A DNA stretch of 6,508 nucleotides from an uncultured Methanobrevibacter sp. (lineage in GTDB: Archaea > Methanobacteriota > Methanobacteria > Methanobacteriales > Methanobacteriaceae). The notes beneath the pieces are model-generated. The model was given only the letters and a program-made list of their open reading frames with translations, did not search any database and had not been told where the DNA came from. Positions 1 through 6,508 of the stretch are shown piece after piece (positions within the stretch are counted from its first letter, which is position 1; the number at the start of each line of letters is the position of its first letter). The stretch spans positions 1 to 6,508 of the forward strand of contig NZ_CALCYR010000061.1 in assembly GCF_937906425.1 (NCBI RefSeq), given 5' to 3'. The translations under genes were made by a program, and so were the position numbers.

Positions 1-83
1 AAAATAAAAAATAAAATTATTTAAAAATTAATTAAAAAAATAAAAAATAAAATTAATTTAAACTAAAAGAAGAAAAGTCAGAA
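1..83 (-). terminator. T-rich termination region after pyrC, with a 19-bp direct repeat
   Basis: On the coding strand, the 83 bases after the pyrC stop are almost wholly A and T, with several runs of four to seven T. Archaeal RNA polymerase can stop on such U-tracts without a hairpin, so this is a plausible terminator. A perfect 19-bp direct repeat lies at 1-19 and 37-55, but the sequence is so simple that it may be slippage. No strong stem-loop is visible. Confidence 0.4.
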
Positions 84-1325
84 TTAATCAAAAACAACAT
101 TTTCTATCATGACTATTTCACCGCCAACAATAGTCATTGTAGGAATTCCCTTATACTCAAAGCCATCAAATGGAGAGTACTCTGCCTTGGTATAGAACTT
201 GTCAATGTCAAATTTTCCTTCTTTTTTCAAATCAACTACAACCAAATCAGCATCATATCCTTCCCTGATAAATCCTTTATTTTTTAATCCAAAACGAATA
301 GCTGCATTTTCACTGAATATTTTAGGAATCAATGACAAATCCAAATTATTTCTATTTACCTCAGTTAACAATAAGGAAAGAACGGTTTCAAGAGCTGGAA
401 TCCCTGGACTTGCATCCCAAACCCCTTTGCTTTTTTCCTCCAAACTGTGGGGAGCATGGTCTGTACCTATAATTGACTTTTCATTCAAGTCAGAAATGGA
501 AACATTTTCACCAATTTCCCTTAAAGGAGGATTTGTCTTAATAAAGGTTCCAAAGCGATTAAAGTCCTTGTTGTTACACAATAAATGATGTGGAGTGAAT
601 TCATAACTTACATTATTTTCAATAGCTAAATTTAATGCGGTTTTTGTGCTTAAATGACAAATGTGTAAATTATTCCCATATTTTTTTGAAAGGCCTATAG
701 CCTGCTTTACAGATTCAATCTCAGATTCGGCAGAACGAAGATAGCTGTATGCAATAACTTCAGTTTCATCAGCCAATTTTTCCCTATTCTCTTCAATGAT
801 TGATTTTTTCTCTGCATGAACAGTGATTATTGGATTATTGTCCAAATTGGAAACATCCCTAAAGATTCTATCAAGCTCTTCATCTTCCTCAAGATCCATA
901 AAGACCTTAAATGACATAGGATTTAATTCCTGAATCTTTTTCATCTCATCAAAGGAGGAATGTCCTGCATGAAGACCAAAATTAACCACTGATTTTGACT
1001 TTCCAATCTCAAGTTTTTCCTTGAAATTTTTATAGGAATTTGTCTTTGGAAGAGTGTTTGGCATGTCCATTACAAAGGTAAAACCACCATTTGCAGCAGC
1101 CATGGACCCTGTATGGAAATCTTCCTTATAAGTCAATCCAGGGTCTCTAAAATGAACATGAGGATCAATCAAGCCGGGAAAGACATATTGACCATTCAAG
1201 TCAAACTCCCTATAACCATTTATGGTAGACTTGGAAATTTTACTTATTTTACCCTCTTCAATAGCTATATTGAACTTATTAGTTTCATTTACAAGTTTTG
1301 CATTTTTTAAGACTAAATCAAACAT
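84..1325 (-). CDS. pyrC: Dihydroorotase, type I (multifunctional-complex class)
   Basis: Catalyses reversible cyclisation of N-carbamoyl-aspartate to dihydroorotate, the third step of de novo UMP synthesis, in the cytoplasm. The 413 residues fit an amidohydrolase TIM barrel flanked by a small beta domain built from both termini. Visible catalytic elements are the HxH motif with following Arg (H56, H58, R60 in DPHVHFRDPG), N90 in MPNT for substrate binding, K140 in SFKVFMD at the place of the bridging carboxylated lysine in CAD-type enzymes, metal ligands H170 (TVHAE) and H224 (HICHLS), and the catalytic Asp D289 in GTDHAPH. The metal and substrate roles are known for the family; I matched them by motif. 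The length is normal and nothing is missing. The ATG at 1325 begins the usual amidohydrolase N-terminus; the nearby ATG at 1335 is out of frame. Only a weak GTGG precedes the start. It lies 376 bases beyond mvhB, past a terminator, so it is probably transcribed alone. Confidence 0.96.
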   Translation of the reverse strand: MFDLVLKNAKLVNETNKFNIAIEEGKISKISKSTINGYREFDLNGQYVFPGLIDPHVHFRDPGLTYKEDFHTGSMAAANGGFTFVMDMPNTLPKTNSYKNFKEKLEIGKSKSVVNFGLHAGHSSFDEMKKIQELNPMSFKVFMDLEEDEELDRIFRDVSNLDNNPIITVHAEKKSIIEENREKLADETEVIAYSYLRSAESEIESVKQAIGLSKKYGNNLHICHLSTKTALNLAIENNVSYEFTPHHLLCNNKDFNRFGTFIKTNPPLREIGENVSISDLNEKSIIGTDHAPHSLEEKSKGVWDASPGIPALETVLSLLLTEVNRNNLDLSLIPKIFSENAAIRFGLKNKGFIREGYDADLVVVDLKKEGKFDIDKFYTKAEYSPFDGFEYKGIPTMTIVGGEIVMIENVVFD

Positions 1326-1360
1326 AAAACCACATGAAAAAATTGATTAATAATCCATTA

Positions 1361-1369
1361 TTATAAAAA
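1361..1369 (-). promoter_or_regulatory. Candidate TATA box for pyrC
   Basis: On the minus strand TTTTTATAA, preceded by an A-rich stretch that could act as BRE, lies about 40 bases before the pyrC ATG. Transcription starting about 25 bases downstream of the box centre would give a leader of roughly 15 nt, normal for this group. The region is so A/T-rich that similar sequences occur by chance. Confidence 0.4.
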
Positions 1370-1628
1370 TTTTTGAATTCAATTAAAATGAAATAATTAC
1401 TAAAATCATTATTTTATTAAAATACTTAATTTAATATTTAAAATTTATATTTTATAAAATTTTTTTAAAAAAAATAAACTTAATCAAAATCCTAAAAATA
1501 TTAATTTTTAAAAAATAGGAAAATAATAAAACTACTAAAAAAATAAAAAAAGCTATGAAATCAATAAAAATAGGAAAATAGATTTAAAAAATATTGTTCT
1601 TAAATACTCAAACAAAATTAATGGAAAT

Positions 1629-1660
1629 AAAAAAAAGGCACTTAAATTAATAAGTGCCTT
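1629..1660 (-). terminator. Stem-loop plus T8 terminator of the mvh operon
   Basis: AAGGCACTTA (1635-1644) and TAAGTGCCTT (1651-1660) form a perfect 10-bp stem with a 6-base loop. Read in mvh direction, the stem runs directly into eight T residues (1636-1629). It starts 42 bases after the mvhB stop. The T-run is on one side only, so the element points in the mvh direction. It resembles a bacterial intrinsic terminator; in archaea the U-run alone may suffice. Confidence 0.8.
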
Positions 1661-1701
1661 GACCTATCCATATAGGCTTTAATTTTGTGTTTTGACCGAA
1701 T

Positions 1702-2934
1702 CTATTGTAAAGTAAGTGCATCTGGTTTACATTTTTTAATACATTGTTCACAAAGGGTACAGAAACCTGCAATAGGCAAGTTAACTTTGTATGCCTTGTG
1801 TAACATATCATATGGACATGCGTCAATACATTCTCCACATTCGTCACACTTGGATGGGTTGAATATGATTCTATCTCTAGAAACAACTTCTCCATCAATC
1901 TCTTTGTCAACATAGTCTAATTGTAATGCATCGTTAGGACAGACAGAAGCACAAGCACCACATCTTACACACATGGTGAAAGCTGGTTCTCCTGCATCTT
2001 TCTTACGGGATGGGATTTCCATGCCTCTTTTGGTTACTACACGAATAGCTTCAGTTGGACATTTTAATGCACAACCACCATCATAGAGACAGGTTTCTTC
2101 TTCCCAACAAATTCCTTCAGATGAAGCAAATTTAGATGCTCCTCTTTCAACTTCTAAATCAATTGCATCAACCGGACATACGTTTGCACATAAAGCACAA
2201 GCTGCACAGACATCAGGAAGAGCTACAGTCAAGTCAGATTTAGGGCTGATGAAGTCACCAGGACAAGCATCAACACAAGTGTTACAACCAATACATGATT
2301 CAGCTTCTAAAGTGAATTTCTTAATTTCTTTAGGACGTTTAGCCGGGTTTGCATTGCCTGCGATGAAAATAGCGTTCCAAGGACAAGATTGAGAACAAAC
2401 TCCACATTGGATACATTTATCTTCATCCACAACAATTTCTTCACCATAAGCAGGTAAGGTAATTGCGTCAACAGGACAATCTTCTATACAAACTCCACAT
2501 CCTTTACAATCATCGATGTATACGCGACCTTCAGGAGTAATAACTCTGTTAACAGGTTCTTTAACACCAGGAACTCCGATAACGTCAACAGGACATACGT
2601 CCACACATTTTTGACACATTACACAGAATCCTTTTAAGAGTTGAGAATCTTCAGGATCCAATTTAAGAGTTTTACTAGGACATGCGTCTACACATTCACC
2701 ACATTCGTCACATTTGGTTTTGTTAAAGATTAATCTTACTTGAGTGTTTCCTTCTTCATCAATAGCTATGTCATCAACTTGTAAAGCTCCGTTTGCACAA
2801 ACTTCAGCACATTTAGGTTCTTCGCCACAAGTGTCACAGTAAACGATGTGATCGCCTACTTCAATAGCTGCTGTAGGACAAGCACCTTCACATGCACCAC
2901 ATTTAATACAGCTATTTTCATTGAATACTATCAT
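1702..2934 (-). CDS. mvhB: Polyferredoxin MvhB, twelve [4Fe-4S] motifs
   Basis: Cytoplasmic iron-sulfur protein always found with methyl-viologen-reducing hydrogenase; it is thought to carry or buffer electrons around MvhAGD/Hdr, though its exact role is unsettled. The 410 residues contain exactly 48 cysteines, grouped as twelve four-Cys motifs starting at C9, C33, C75, C104, C143, C174, C214, C243, C276, C322, C363 and C392, that is six tandem bacterial-type 2[4Fe-4S] ferredoxin domains. Ten follow CxxCxxCxxxC. The second (C33, C36, C42, C46) and ninth (C276, C282, C288, C292) have stretched spacing, and the last ends CKP instead of CP. There is no signal peptide or membrane segment. The ATG at 2934 follows GGAGTG with 5 bases of spacing, and the gap to mvhA is 15 bases, so it is the last gene of the operon. 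The stop is TAG, followed by the operon terminator. Confidence 0.97.
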   Translation of the reverse strand: MIVFNENSCIKCGACEGACPTAAIEVGDHIVYCDTCGEEPKCAEVCANGALQVDDIAIDEEGNTQVRLIFNKTKCDECGECVDACPSKTLKLDPEDSQLLKGFCVMCQKCVDVCPVDVIGVPGVKEPVNRVITPEGRVYIDDCKGCGVCIEDCPVDAITLPAYGEEIVVDEDKCIQCGVCSQSCPWNAIFIAGNANPAKRPKEIKKFTLEAESCIGCNTCVDACPGDFISPKSDLTVALPDVCAACALCANVCPVDAIDLEVERGASKFASSEGICWEEETCLYDGGCALKCPTEAIRVVTKRGMEIPSRKKDAGEPAFTMCVRCGACASVCPNDALQLDYVDKEIDGEVVSRDRIIFNPSKCDECGECIDACPYDMLHKAYKVNLPIAGFCTLCEQCIKKCKPDALTLQ

Positions 2935-2949
2935 TTTAACACTCCAAAG

Positions 2950-4374
2950 TTAGATTTTGTTTATTAAGTTTCCTTCACTATCATATACTTCGACAGTAGC
3001 TAATCTCATTTGGCTATCCATTGTGTGGGTAGCACAGGATAAACATGGGTCGTAAGCTCTGATAACCATTTCCATTAAGTTGAAAATCTTATCGTCTACT
3101 TCTACACCAGGTTTAATGTAGTCTTTAGCTACTTGTTGAATACCCATTTCCATAGCAGGGTTGTTTTGGATAGTTGCTACTACAATGTTTGCGTTGGTTA
3201 CTAAACCATCTTCATCAGTTTTGTAGTGGTGGATTAAAGTACCACGTGCAGCTTCTACAATACCTGCACCTTCACCTGCAGTTCTTTCTAAAGCTTCAGG
3301 GAATTTGTCACCGGATAAGTCTTGTTCTAATGCATCTACAGCCATTTCAGCAGCAGCTAATAATTCGATTAATCTTGCCCAGTGGAATAATAATGGGTAT
3401 TGTGCGTAACCGAATTTGTCTCTGAAGTCTTCTAAAGCACCTTGTGCTAAAGGAGCAGCATCAGGCATTGCATCACAAACGTTAATACGGGATAAAGGAG
3501 CTACTCTGTAGATACCTTCAGGGTAACCTAATTCTTTAATGTAAGGGAATTTTAACCAGGAGTATGGTTTTACGTGTTCTGCTACAACATCTACATATTC
3601 GAGGTTGTCGTATTCAGTGTAAATAGAACCGTCTTTGTCTTTAATTCTTACATTACCGTTGTATACATCCCATTTACCGTCTTTTACGAGACCGCAGTGA
3701 CGGGTGTCACCAAAGTAACCTAATGTTTTGACTAAGTCAATTTTTTCTTCTAAAATTGGTACAGCTAATTCAATGGTAGCTTGTGCTAATTCAACGTTTT
3801 CTTTAGCTTTTACTAATAAGTCAGCTTGAGTTTCTTCATCTAATTCAGTGGAGATACCACCAGGAGTAGAGGAAGTTGGGTGAATTGGACGACCACCGGT
3901 AGCTGATACGATATCTAAACCGTTTCTTCTGATCTTAATAGCTTGTAAAGCTACTTCAGGCATATCCTTAATGATTTGGAAAACGTTTCTAGTTTTTCTA
4001 GTTCCGTCAGGAATGACTAAATCAGGAGCTGCTAAGAAGTAGAAGTGAAGTGCGTGAGAGTGCATGTATGAACCCCAGTTCATTAATTCTCTCATTTTGT
4101 AAGCAGTAGGTAAGATTTCGTCATCGTTAAATCCGTAAATTTGGTCAACAGCTTTAGCAGCTGCTAAGTGGTGTTGTACATCACAAATACCACAAATTCT
4201 AGGTACTATACGAGGTACTTCTTCAGCTGGACGTCCTTGTAAGAATTTTTCGAATCCTCTAAATTCCATAACATGTAATCTAGTGTCTTCTACATTTCCT
4301 GCTTCGTCAAGGTGTACAGTAATTTTTGCGTGTCCTTCAATACGAGTTACAGGTTCCATAGTAAGTTTTACCAT
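2950..4374 (-). CDS. mvhA: Methyl-viologen-reducing [NiFe]-hydrogenase large subunit (group 3c)
   Basis: Catalytic subunit that splits H2 at a NiFe(CN)2CO centre and feeds electrons through MvhG and MvhD to HdrABC. Both nickel-binding motifs are intact: N-terminal RxCGxCxxxH with C61 and C64, and C-terminal DPCLSCATH with C444 and C447. RIEGH near residue 11 is also typical of the family. C444 is encoded by TGT, so this is the cysteine form, not the selenocysteine form known in some methanogens. The 24 residues after H450 match the extension that a maturation protease removes after nickel insertion in related enzymes; that processing is inferred here, and no protease gene is in the window. 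The 474-residue length is normal. The ATG at 4374 has a strong AAAGGAGG (4383-4390) lying inside the end of mvhG. The stop of mvhG is one base away, which suggests translational coupling of the two subunits. Confidence 0.98.
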   Translation of the reverse strand: MVKLTMEPVTRIEGHAKITVHLDEAGNVEDTRLHVMEFRGFEKFLQGRPAEEVPRIVPRICGICDVQHHLAAAKAVDQIYGFNDDEILPTAYKMRELMNWGSYMHSHALHFYFLAAPDLVIPDGTRKTRNVFQIIKDMPEVALQAIKIRRNGLDIVSATGGRPIHPTSSTPGGISTELDEETQADLLVKAKENVELAQATIELAVPILEEKIDLVKTLGYFGDTRHCGLVKDGKWDVYNGNVRIKDKDGSIYTEYDNLEYVDVVAEHVKPYSWLKFPYIKELGYPEGIYRVAPLSRINVCDAMPDAAPLAQGALEDFRDKFGYAQYPLLFHWARLIELLAAAEMAVDALEQDLSGDKFPEALERTAGEGAGIVEAARGTLIHHYKTDEDGLVTNANIVVATIQNNPAMEMGIQQVAKDYIKPGVEVDDKIFNLMEMVIRAYDPCLSCATHTMDSQMRLATVEVYDSEGNLINKI

Positions 4375-4375
4375 A

Positions 4376-5302
<927 letters not shown>

Positions 5303-5322
5303 AATTAATCCTCCATAAAGAT

Positions 5323-5748
5323 TTATCTTTCAGCATCTAATTGTGCTTTTAATGGGGAAGGTCCTAAATCTTTAATTCTGTTTACCATCATTTTTACAGA
5401 ATTTGCGAATTTTTCTCCTTCAGAAGCAGAAATCCAGTCGTGGTGGACTCTTTCTCTTCCAATTCCCATATCGTCGACTAATTTATAAACTAATCTCATT
5501 CTTCTGTCAAGTTTATAGTTACCTGCATCGTAGTGGCAGTCACCCATGTGACATCCTGCTACGAATACACCGTCAGCACCGTCTCTGAATGCTTTTAAAA
5601 TAAACTGAGGGTCAATTCTTCCAGAACACATTACTCTTATAACACGAATGTTAGGTGGGTATTGCATTCTTGCAGTACCTGCAGTATCTGCTCCACCATA
5701 GGAACACCAGTTACAACAAAACATTACAATTTTTACATCTTCAGACAT
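5323..5748 (-). CDS. mvhD: MvhD, hydrogenase delta subunit, [2Fe-2S] link to heterodisulfide reductase
   Basis: Small iron-sulfur protein that connects the MvhAG hydrogenase to HdrA in the cytoplasmic electron-bifurcating HdrABC-MvhAGD complex of hydrogenotrophic methanogens. The 141 residues are a typical single FlpD/MvhD-family domain. The N-terminal CCNWC (C11, C12, C15), MCSGR (C41) and AGCHMGDCH (C66, C71) supply the cysteines associated with its [2Fe-2S] cluster; I assign the individual ligands only by family resemblance. It is first in the operon, as in other mvhDGAB clusters, with mvhG beginning 20 bases on. The ATG at 5748 follows a strong GAGGAGGAT (5756-5764). The site and start lie inside a possible 6-bp hairpin, and a long structured region lies upstream, so expression of the whole operon may be controlled here; this is inference. 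Confidence 0.96.
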   Translation of the reverse strand: MSEDVKIVMFCCNWCSYGGADTAGTARMQYPPNIRVIRVMCSGRIDPQFILKAFRDGADGVFVAGCHMGDCHYDAGNYKLDRRMRLVYKLVDDMGIGRERVHHDWISASEGEKFANSVKMMVNRIKDLGPSPLKAQLDAER

Positions 5749-5767
5749 AGAGTTTATCCTCCTCTAT
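5747..5767 (-). promoter_or_regulatory. Hairpin over the mvhD ribosome binding site and start codon
   Basis: In mvh sense, ATAGAG (5767-5762) can pair with CTCTAT (5752-5747) around the 9-base loop GAGGATAAA. The strong Shine-Dalgarno GAGGAGGAT straddles the stem and loop, and the A and T of the mvhD ATG are the last paired bases. Pairing is perfect over 6 bp but four of the six pairs are A-T or next to the loop, so stability is modest. A role in controlling translation is inference. Confidence 0.5.
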
Positions 5768-5843
5768 AATTCAAATATTTAGTTTTTTATCTAAAATTAA
5801 ATCTTACAATTTAATTAAAGACATCTAATAATTTCAATGAATG

Positions 5844-5864
5844 CATTTATCAAATCACTAAATG
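5844..5864 (-). repeat. Shorter fourth hairpin with the same loop core
   Basis: CATTTA (5844-5849) pairs with TAAATG (5859-5864), a perfect 6-bp stem, around the 9-base loop GTGATTTGA in mvh sense. The loop shares TGATTTG with the three larger hairpins upstream, but lacks the leading T-run and ends GA, not GG. It is probably a diverged member of the same set. Confidence 0.45.
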
Positions 5865-5919
5865 AGCCATTAGAAACATTAGATAATTCAACCTTCAATA
5901 GCAAAATGCTATTTTTAAC

Positions 5920-6026
5920 CTATAAAGATCCAAATCAAAAATCTTATAGATTAGTTCTTGAATCCAAATCAAAAAATTCAAGAATTCCGTTTAACTTTAA
6001 AAACCCAAATCAAAAATTTTTAAAGT
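5920..6026 (-). repeat. Three tandem hairpins with different stems and one conserved loop
   Basis: In mvh sense the units are 6026-5994 (perfect 10-bp stem ACTTTAAAAA/TTTTTAAAGT), 5984-5955 (perfect 9-bp stem TTCTTGAAT/ATTCAAGAA) and 5949-5920 (9-bp stem CTATAAGAT/ATCTTTATAG with one extra A in the second arm). The stems share no sequence, yet all three loops are TTTTGATTTGG with only one or two extra bases at the ends. The units are 5 and 9 bases apart. Kept pairing with changed stems indicates selection for structure plus loop sequence, either as RNA in the mvh leader or as extruded DNA. In plus-strand reading frames the middle copy is out of phase with the other two, so a protein repeat is not the cause. 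The function is unknown. Confidence 0.75.
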
Positions 6027-6089
6027 CAGATTTCAATCTAATTTCTTTTTTAAAAAAGTTTTTCAAATCTATAATTAAAACATGTTTTT

Positions 6090-6150
6090 AGGCATGCCTT
6101 AATCTCAAATCATCGTACGTCAATGAGCTAGCTCAGCTTAACATTAATGT
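6090..6150. promoter_or_regulatory. Cluster of perfect palindromes, possible operators
   Basis: AGGCATGCCT (6090-6099), TGAGCTAGCTCA (6124-6135) and ACATTAATGT (6141-6150) are perfect palindromes within 61 bases, with CGTACG (6114-6119) between the first two. The first two are about half G+C in a region that is otherwise nearly all A/T. They lie just downstream of the minus-strand TATA candidates, where a repressor could block mvh transcription. They do not resemble the NikR site or the GGAA-N6-TTCC site of NrpR. No regulator can be named. Confidence 0.4.
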
Positions 6151-6155
6151 ACTAA

Positions 6156-6190
6156 TAATATATTACTTTAAGATTTAATATAAAGCTTAC
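6156..6190 (-). promoter_or_regulatory. Candidate TATA boxes for the mvh operon
   Basis: On the minus strand TTTATATT (6184-6177) preceded by AAGTAAGC, and TAATATATTA (6165-6156) preceded by CTTAAAG, both resemble archaeal BRE/TATA elements. Initiation about 25 bases downstream would fall near 6155 or 6135 and give an mvhD leader of roughly 390-410 nt. Nothing closer to mvhD is better; a TAAATATTT at 5772-5780 would leave almost no leader. The choice is uncertain. Confidence 0.35.
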
Positions 6191-6205
6191 TTAGAAACTT
6201 AAGAC

Positions 6206-6219
6206 AAAAAGTTTATATA
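6206..6219 (+). promoter_or_regulatory. Plus-strand archaeal BRE/TATA promoter
   Basis: AAAAAG followed directly by TTTATATA fits the methanogen promoter consensus well and is the best TATA element in this spacer. Transcription would start near 6240, at a small inverted repeat GTGTA/TACAC (6241-6255). No supported ORF follows before the window ends, so it serves a gene beyond 6508 with a leader over 260 nt, or a non-coding RNA. Confidence 0.5.
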
Positions 6220-6508
6220 CTATAATACTTTTTTTCAAAAGTGTAATAAGTACACATCAATAAAAAACCAATAGAAAAAAAGCAAAAAATAAAAATAAAC
6301 AAACATAATAATAGATATATAAAAAAAGCAAAAAAATTAAAGCAAAATCAAAATTAAAGAAAGAATTTTGATTAAAATTAAGTTAGAATACATTAAAACA
6401 ATTCTAAAATATAAGAATAAAATCATGAAAAAACATGAAAAAATTAAGGAAAACCTAAAAAATTTTAAGCCCAAAAAACATTGAAAAAAATTCATGAAAA
6501 TACTAAAA

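Larger units (their letters stand above)
1326..1701. other. A+T-rich intergenic region between mvhB and pyrC
   Basis: This 376-base gap carries the mvh terminator (1629-1660), a small 5-bp hairpin just before it (1663-1676, CCTAT/ATAGG around four bases) and a probable pyrC promoter near 1361-1369. The rest, about 1380-1625, is low-complexity A/T sequence. It includes a 14-bp direct repeat AAAATAGGAAAATA at 1512-1525 and 1567-1580, with no known role. I see no gene or RNA gene in it. Confidence 0.7.
5749..6508. other. Long non-coding region upstream of mvhD
   Basis: These 760 bases hold no convincing gene. From left to right they contain the mvhD ribosome binding site, four hairpins sharing a loop core (5844-6026), a short unrelated hairpin (5897-5913), a 14-bp A/T palindrome (6045-6058, CTTTTTTAAAAAAG), three perfect palindromes (6090-6150), minus-strand TATA candidates (6156-6190) and a plus-strand promoter (6206-6219). 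The A-rich stretch 6240-6508 has only short or unsupported ORFs, simple repeats such as AAAAAAAGCAAAAAA (6275-6289, 6321-6335) and a tandem 10-mer CATGAAAAAA (6424-6443). It also has two A/T hairpins (6364-6379 with a 6-bp stem, 6383-6407 with a 7-bp stem). Confidence 0.7.

Noticed and set aside
199..588. 129-codon plus-strand ORF inside pyrC
   Set aside because: It lies wholly antisense to the well-supported pyrC and has no family resemblance. The other long ORFs within pyrC, mvhB, mvhA, mvhG and mvhD are rejected on the same grounds.
3043..3045. Possible selenocysteine at the first nickel ligand of the MvhA C-terminal motif
   Set aside because: The codon is TGT, ordinary cysteine, and no in-frame TGA interrupts the gene.
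5920..6026. The hairpin array as a CRISPR array
   Set aside because: Only three or four units are present, the conserved part is an 11-base loop and not a 25-37 base repeat, and what separates the loops is self-complementary, unlike spacers.
5837..6091. 84-codon plus-strand ORF opposite the mvh leader
   Set aside because: It has no Shine-Dalgarno, while the mvh genes have strong ones, and no promoter directly before it. The product is low-complexity Lys/Phe/Ser/Asn-rich with no recognisable domain. It spans the hairpin array, whose copies fall in different frames, so the conserved signal is at nucleic-acid level.
6425..6484. 19-codon plus-strand ORF (MKKHEKIKENLKNFKPKKH)
   Set aside because: It lacks a ribosome binding site and lies in simple A-rich sequence with a tandem 10-mer repeat; chance is the simplest explanation.
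6494..6508. ATG beginning MKILK and running off the right edge on the plus strand
   Set aside because: Five codons are too few to judge and no Shine-Dalgarno precedes it. It could be the start of a gene served by the promoter at 6206-6219, but the window cannot show this.

Overview
The window looks like a chromosomal piece of a methanogenic archaeon of the Methanobacteriales, most likely Methanobrevibacter or a close relative. The grounds are a complete methyl-viologen-reducing [NiFe]-hydrogenase operon (mvhDGAB), an archaeal type I dihydroorotase, extremely A+T-rich spacers, GGAGG-type ribosome binding sites and TATA-box promoters. The genus is inferred from composition and gene content, not from a database match.

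Layout, right to left, since all five recognisable genes are on the minus strand. Positions 5749-6508 hold no convincing gene. This block has a strong plus-strand TATA promoter (about 6206-6219), weaker minus-strand TATA candidates (6156-6190), a cluster of perfect palindromes (6090-6150) and a series of hairpins. The mvh operon follows: mvhD (5748-5323), mvhG (5302-4376), mvhA (4374-2950) and mvhB (2934-1702), with gaps of 20, 1 and 15 bases. It ends at a perfect 10-bp stem-loop followed by eight T residues on the coding strand (1660-1629). After a 376-base A+T-rich gap comes pyrC (1325-84), probably with its own short-leader promoter, then a T-rich tail on its coding strand (83-1).

MvhG and MvhA form the H2-oxidising core. 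MvhD passes electrons to heterodisulfide reductase (HdrABC) for flavin-based electron bifurcation, and MvhB is a polyferredoxin with twelve [4Fe-4S] motifs. PyrC belongs to de novo pyrimidine synthesis and has no evident functional link to the hydrogenase.

The most unusual feature is upstream of mvhD. Three consecutive hairpins (5920-5949, 5955-5984, 5994-6026) have completely different stems but nearly identical loops (TTTTGATTTGG in mvh sense). A shorter fourth (5844-5864) carries the same TGATTTG core. Paired but unlike stems around a fixed loop suggest a repeated RNA element in a long mvh leader. A further hairpin covers the mvhD ribosome binding site and the first two bases of its start codon. 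I cannot identify these with any known riboswitch or RNA family.
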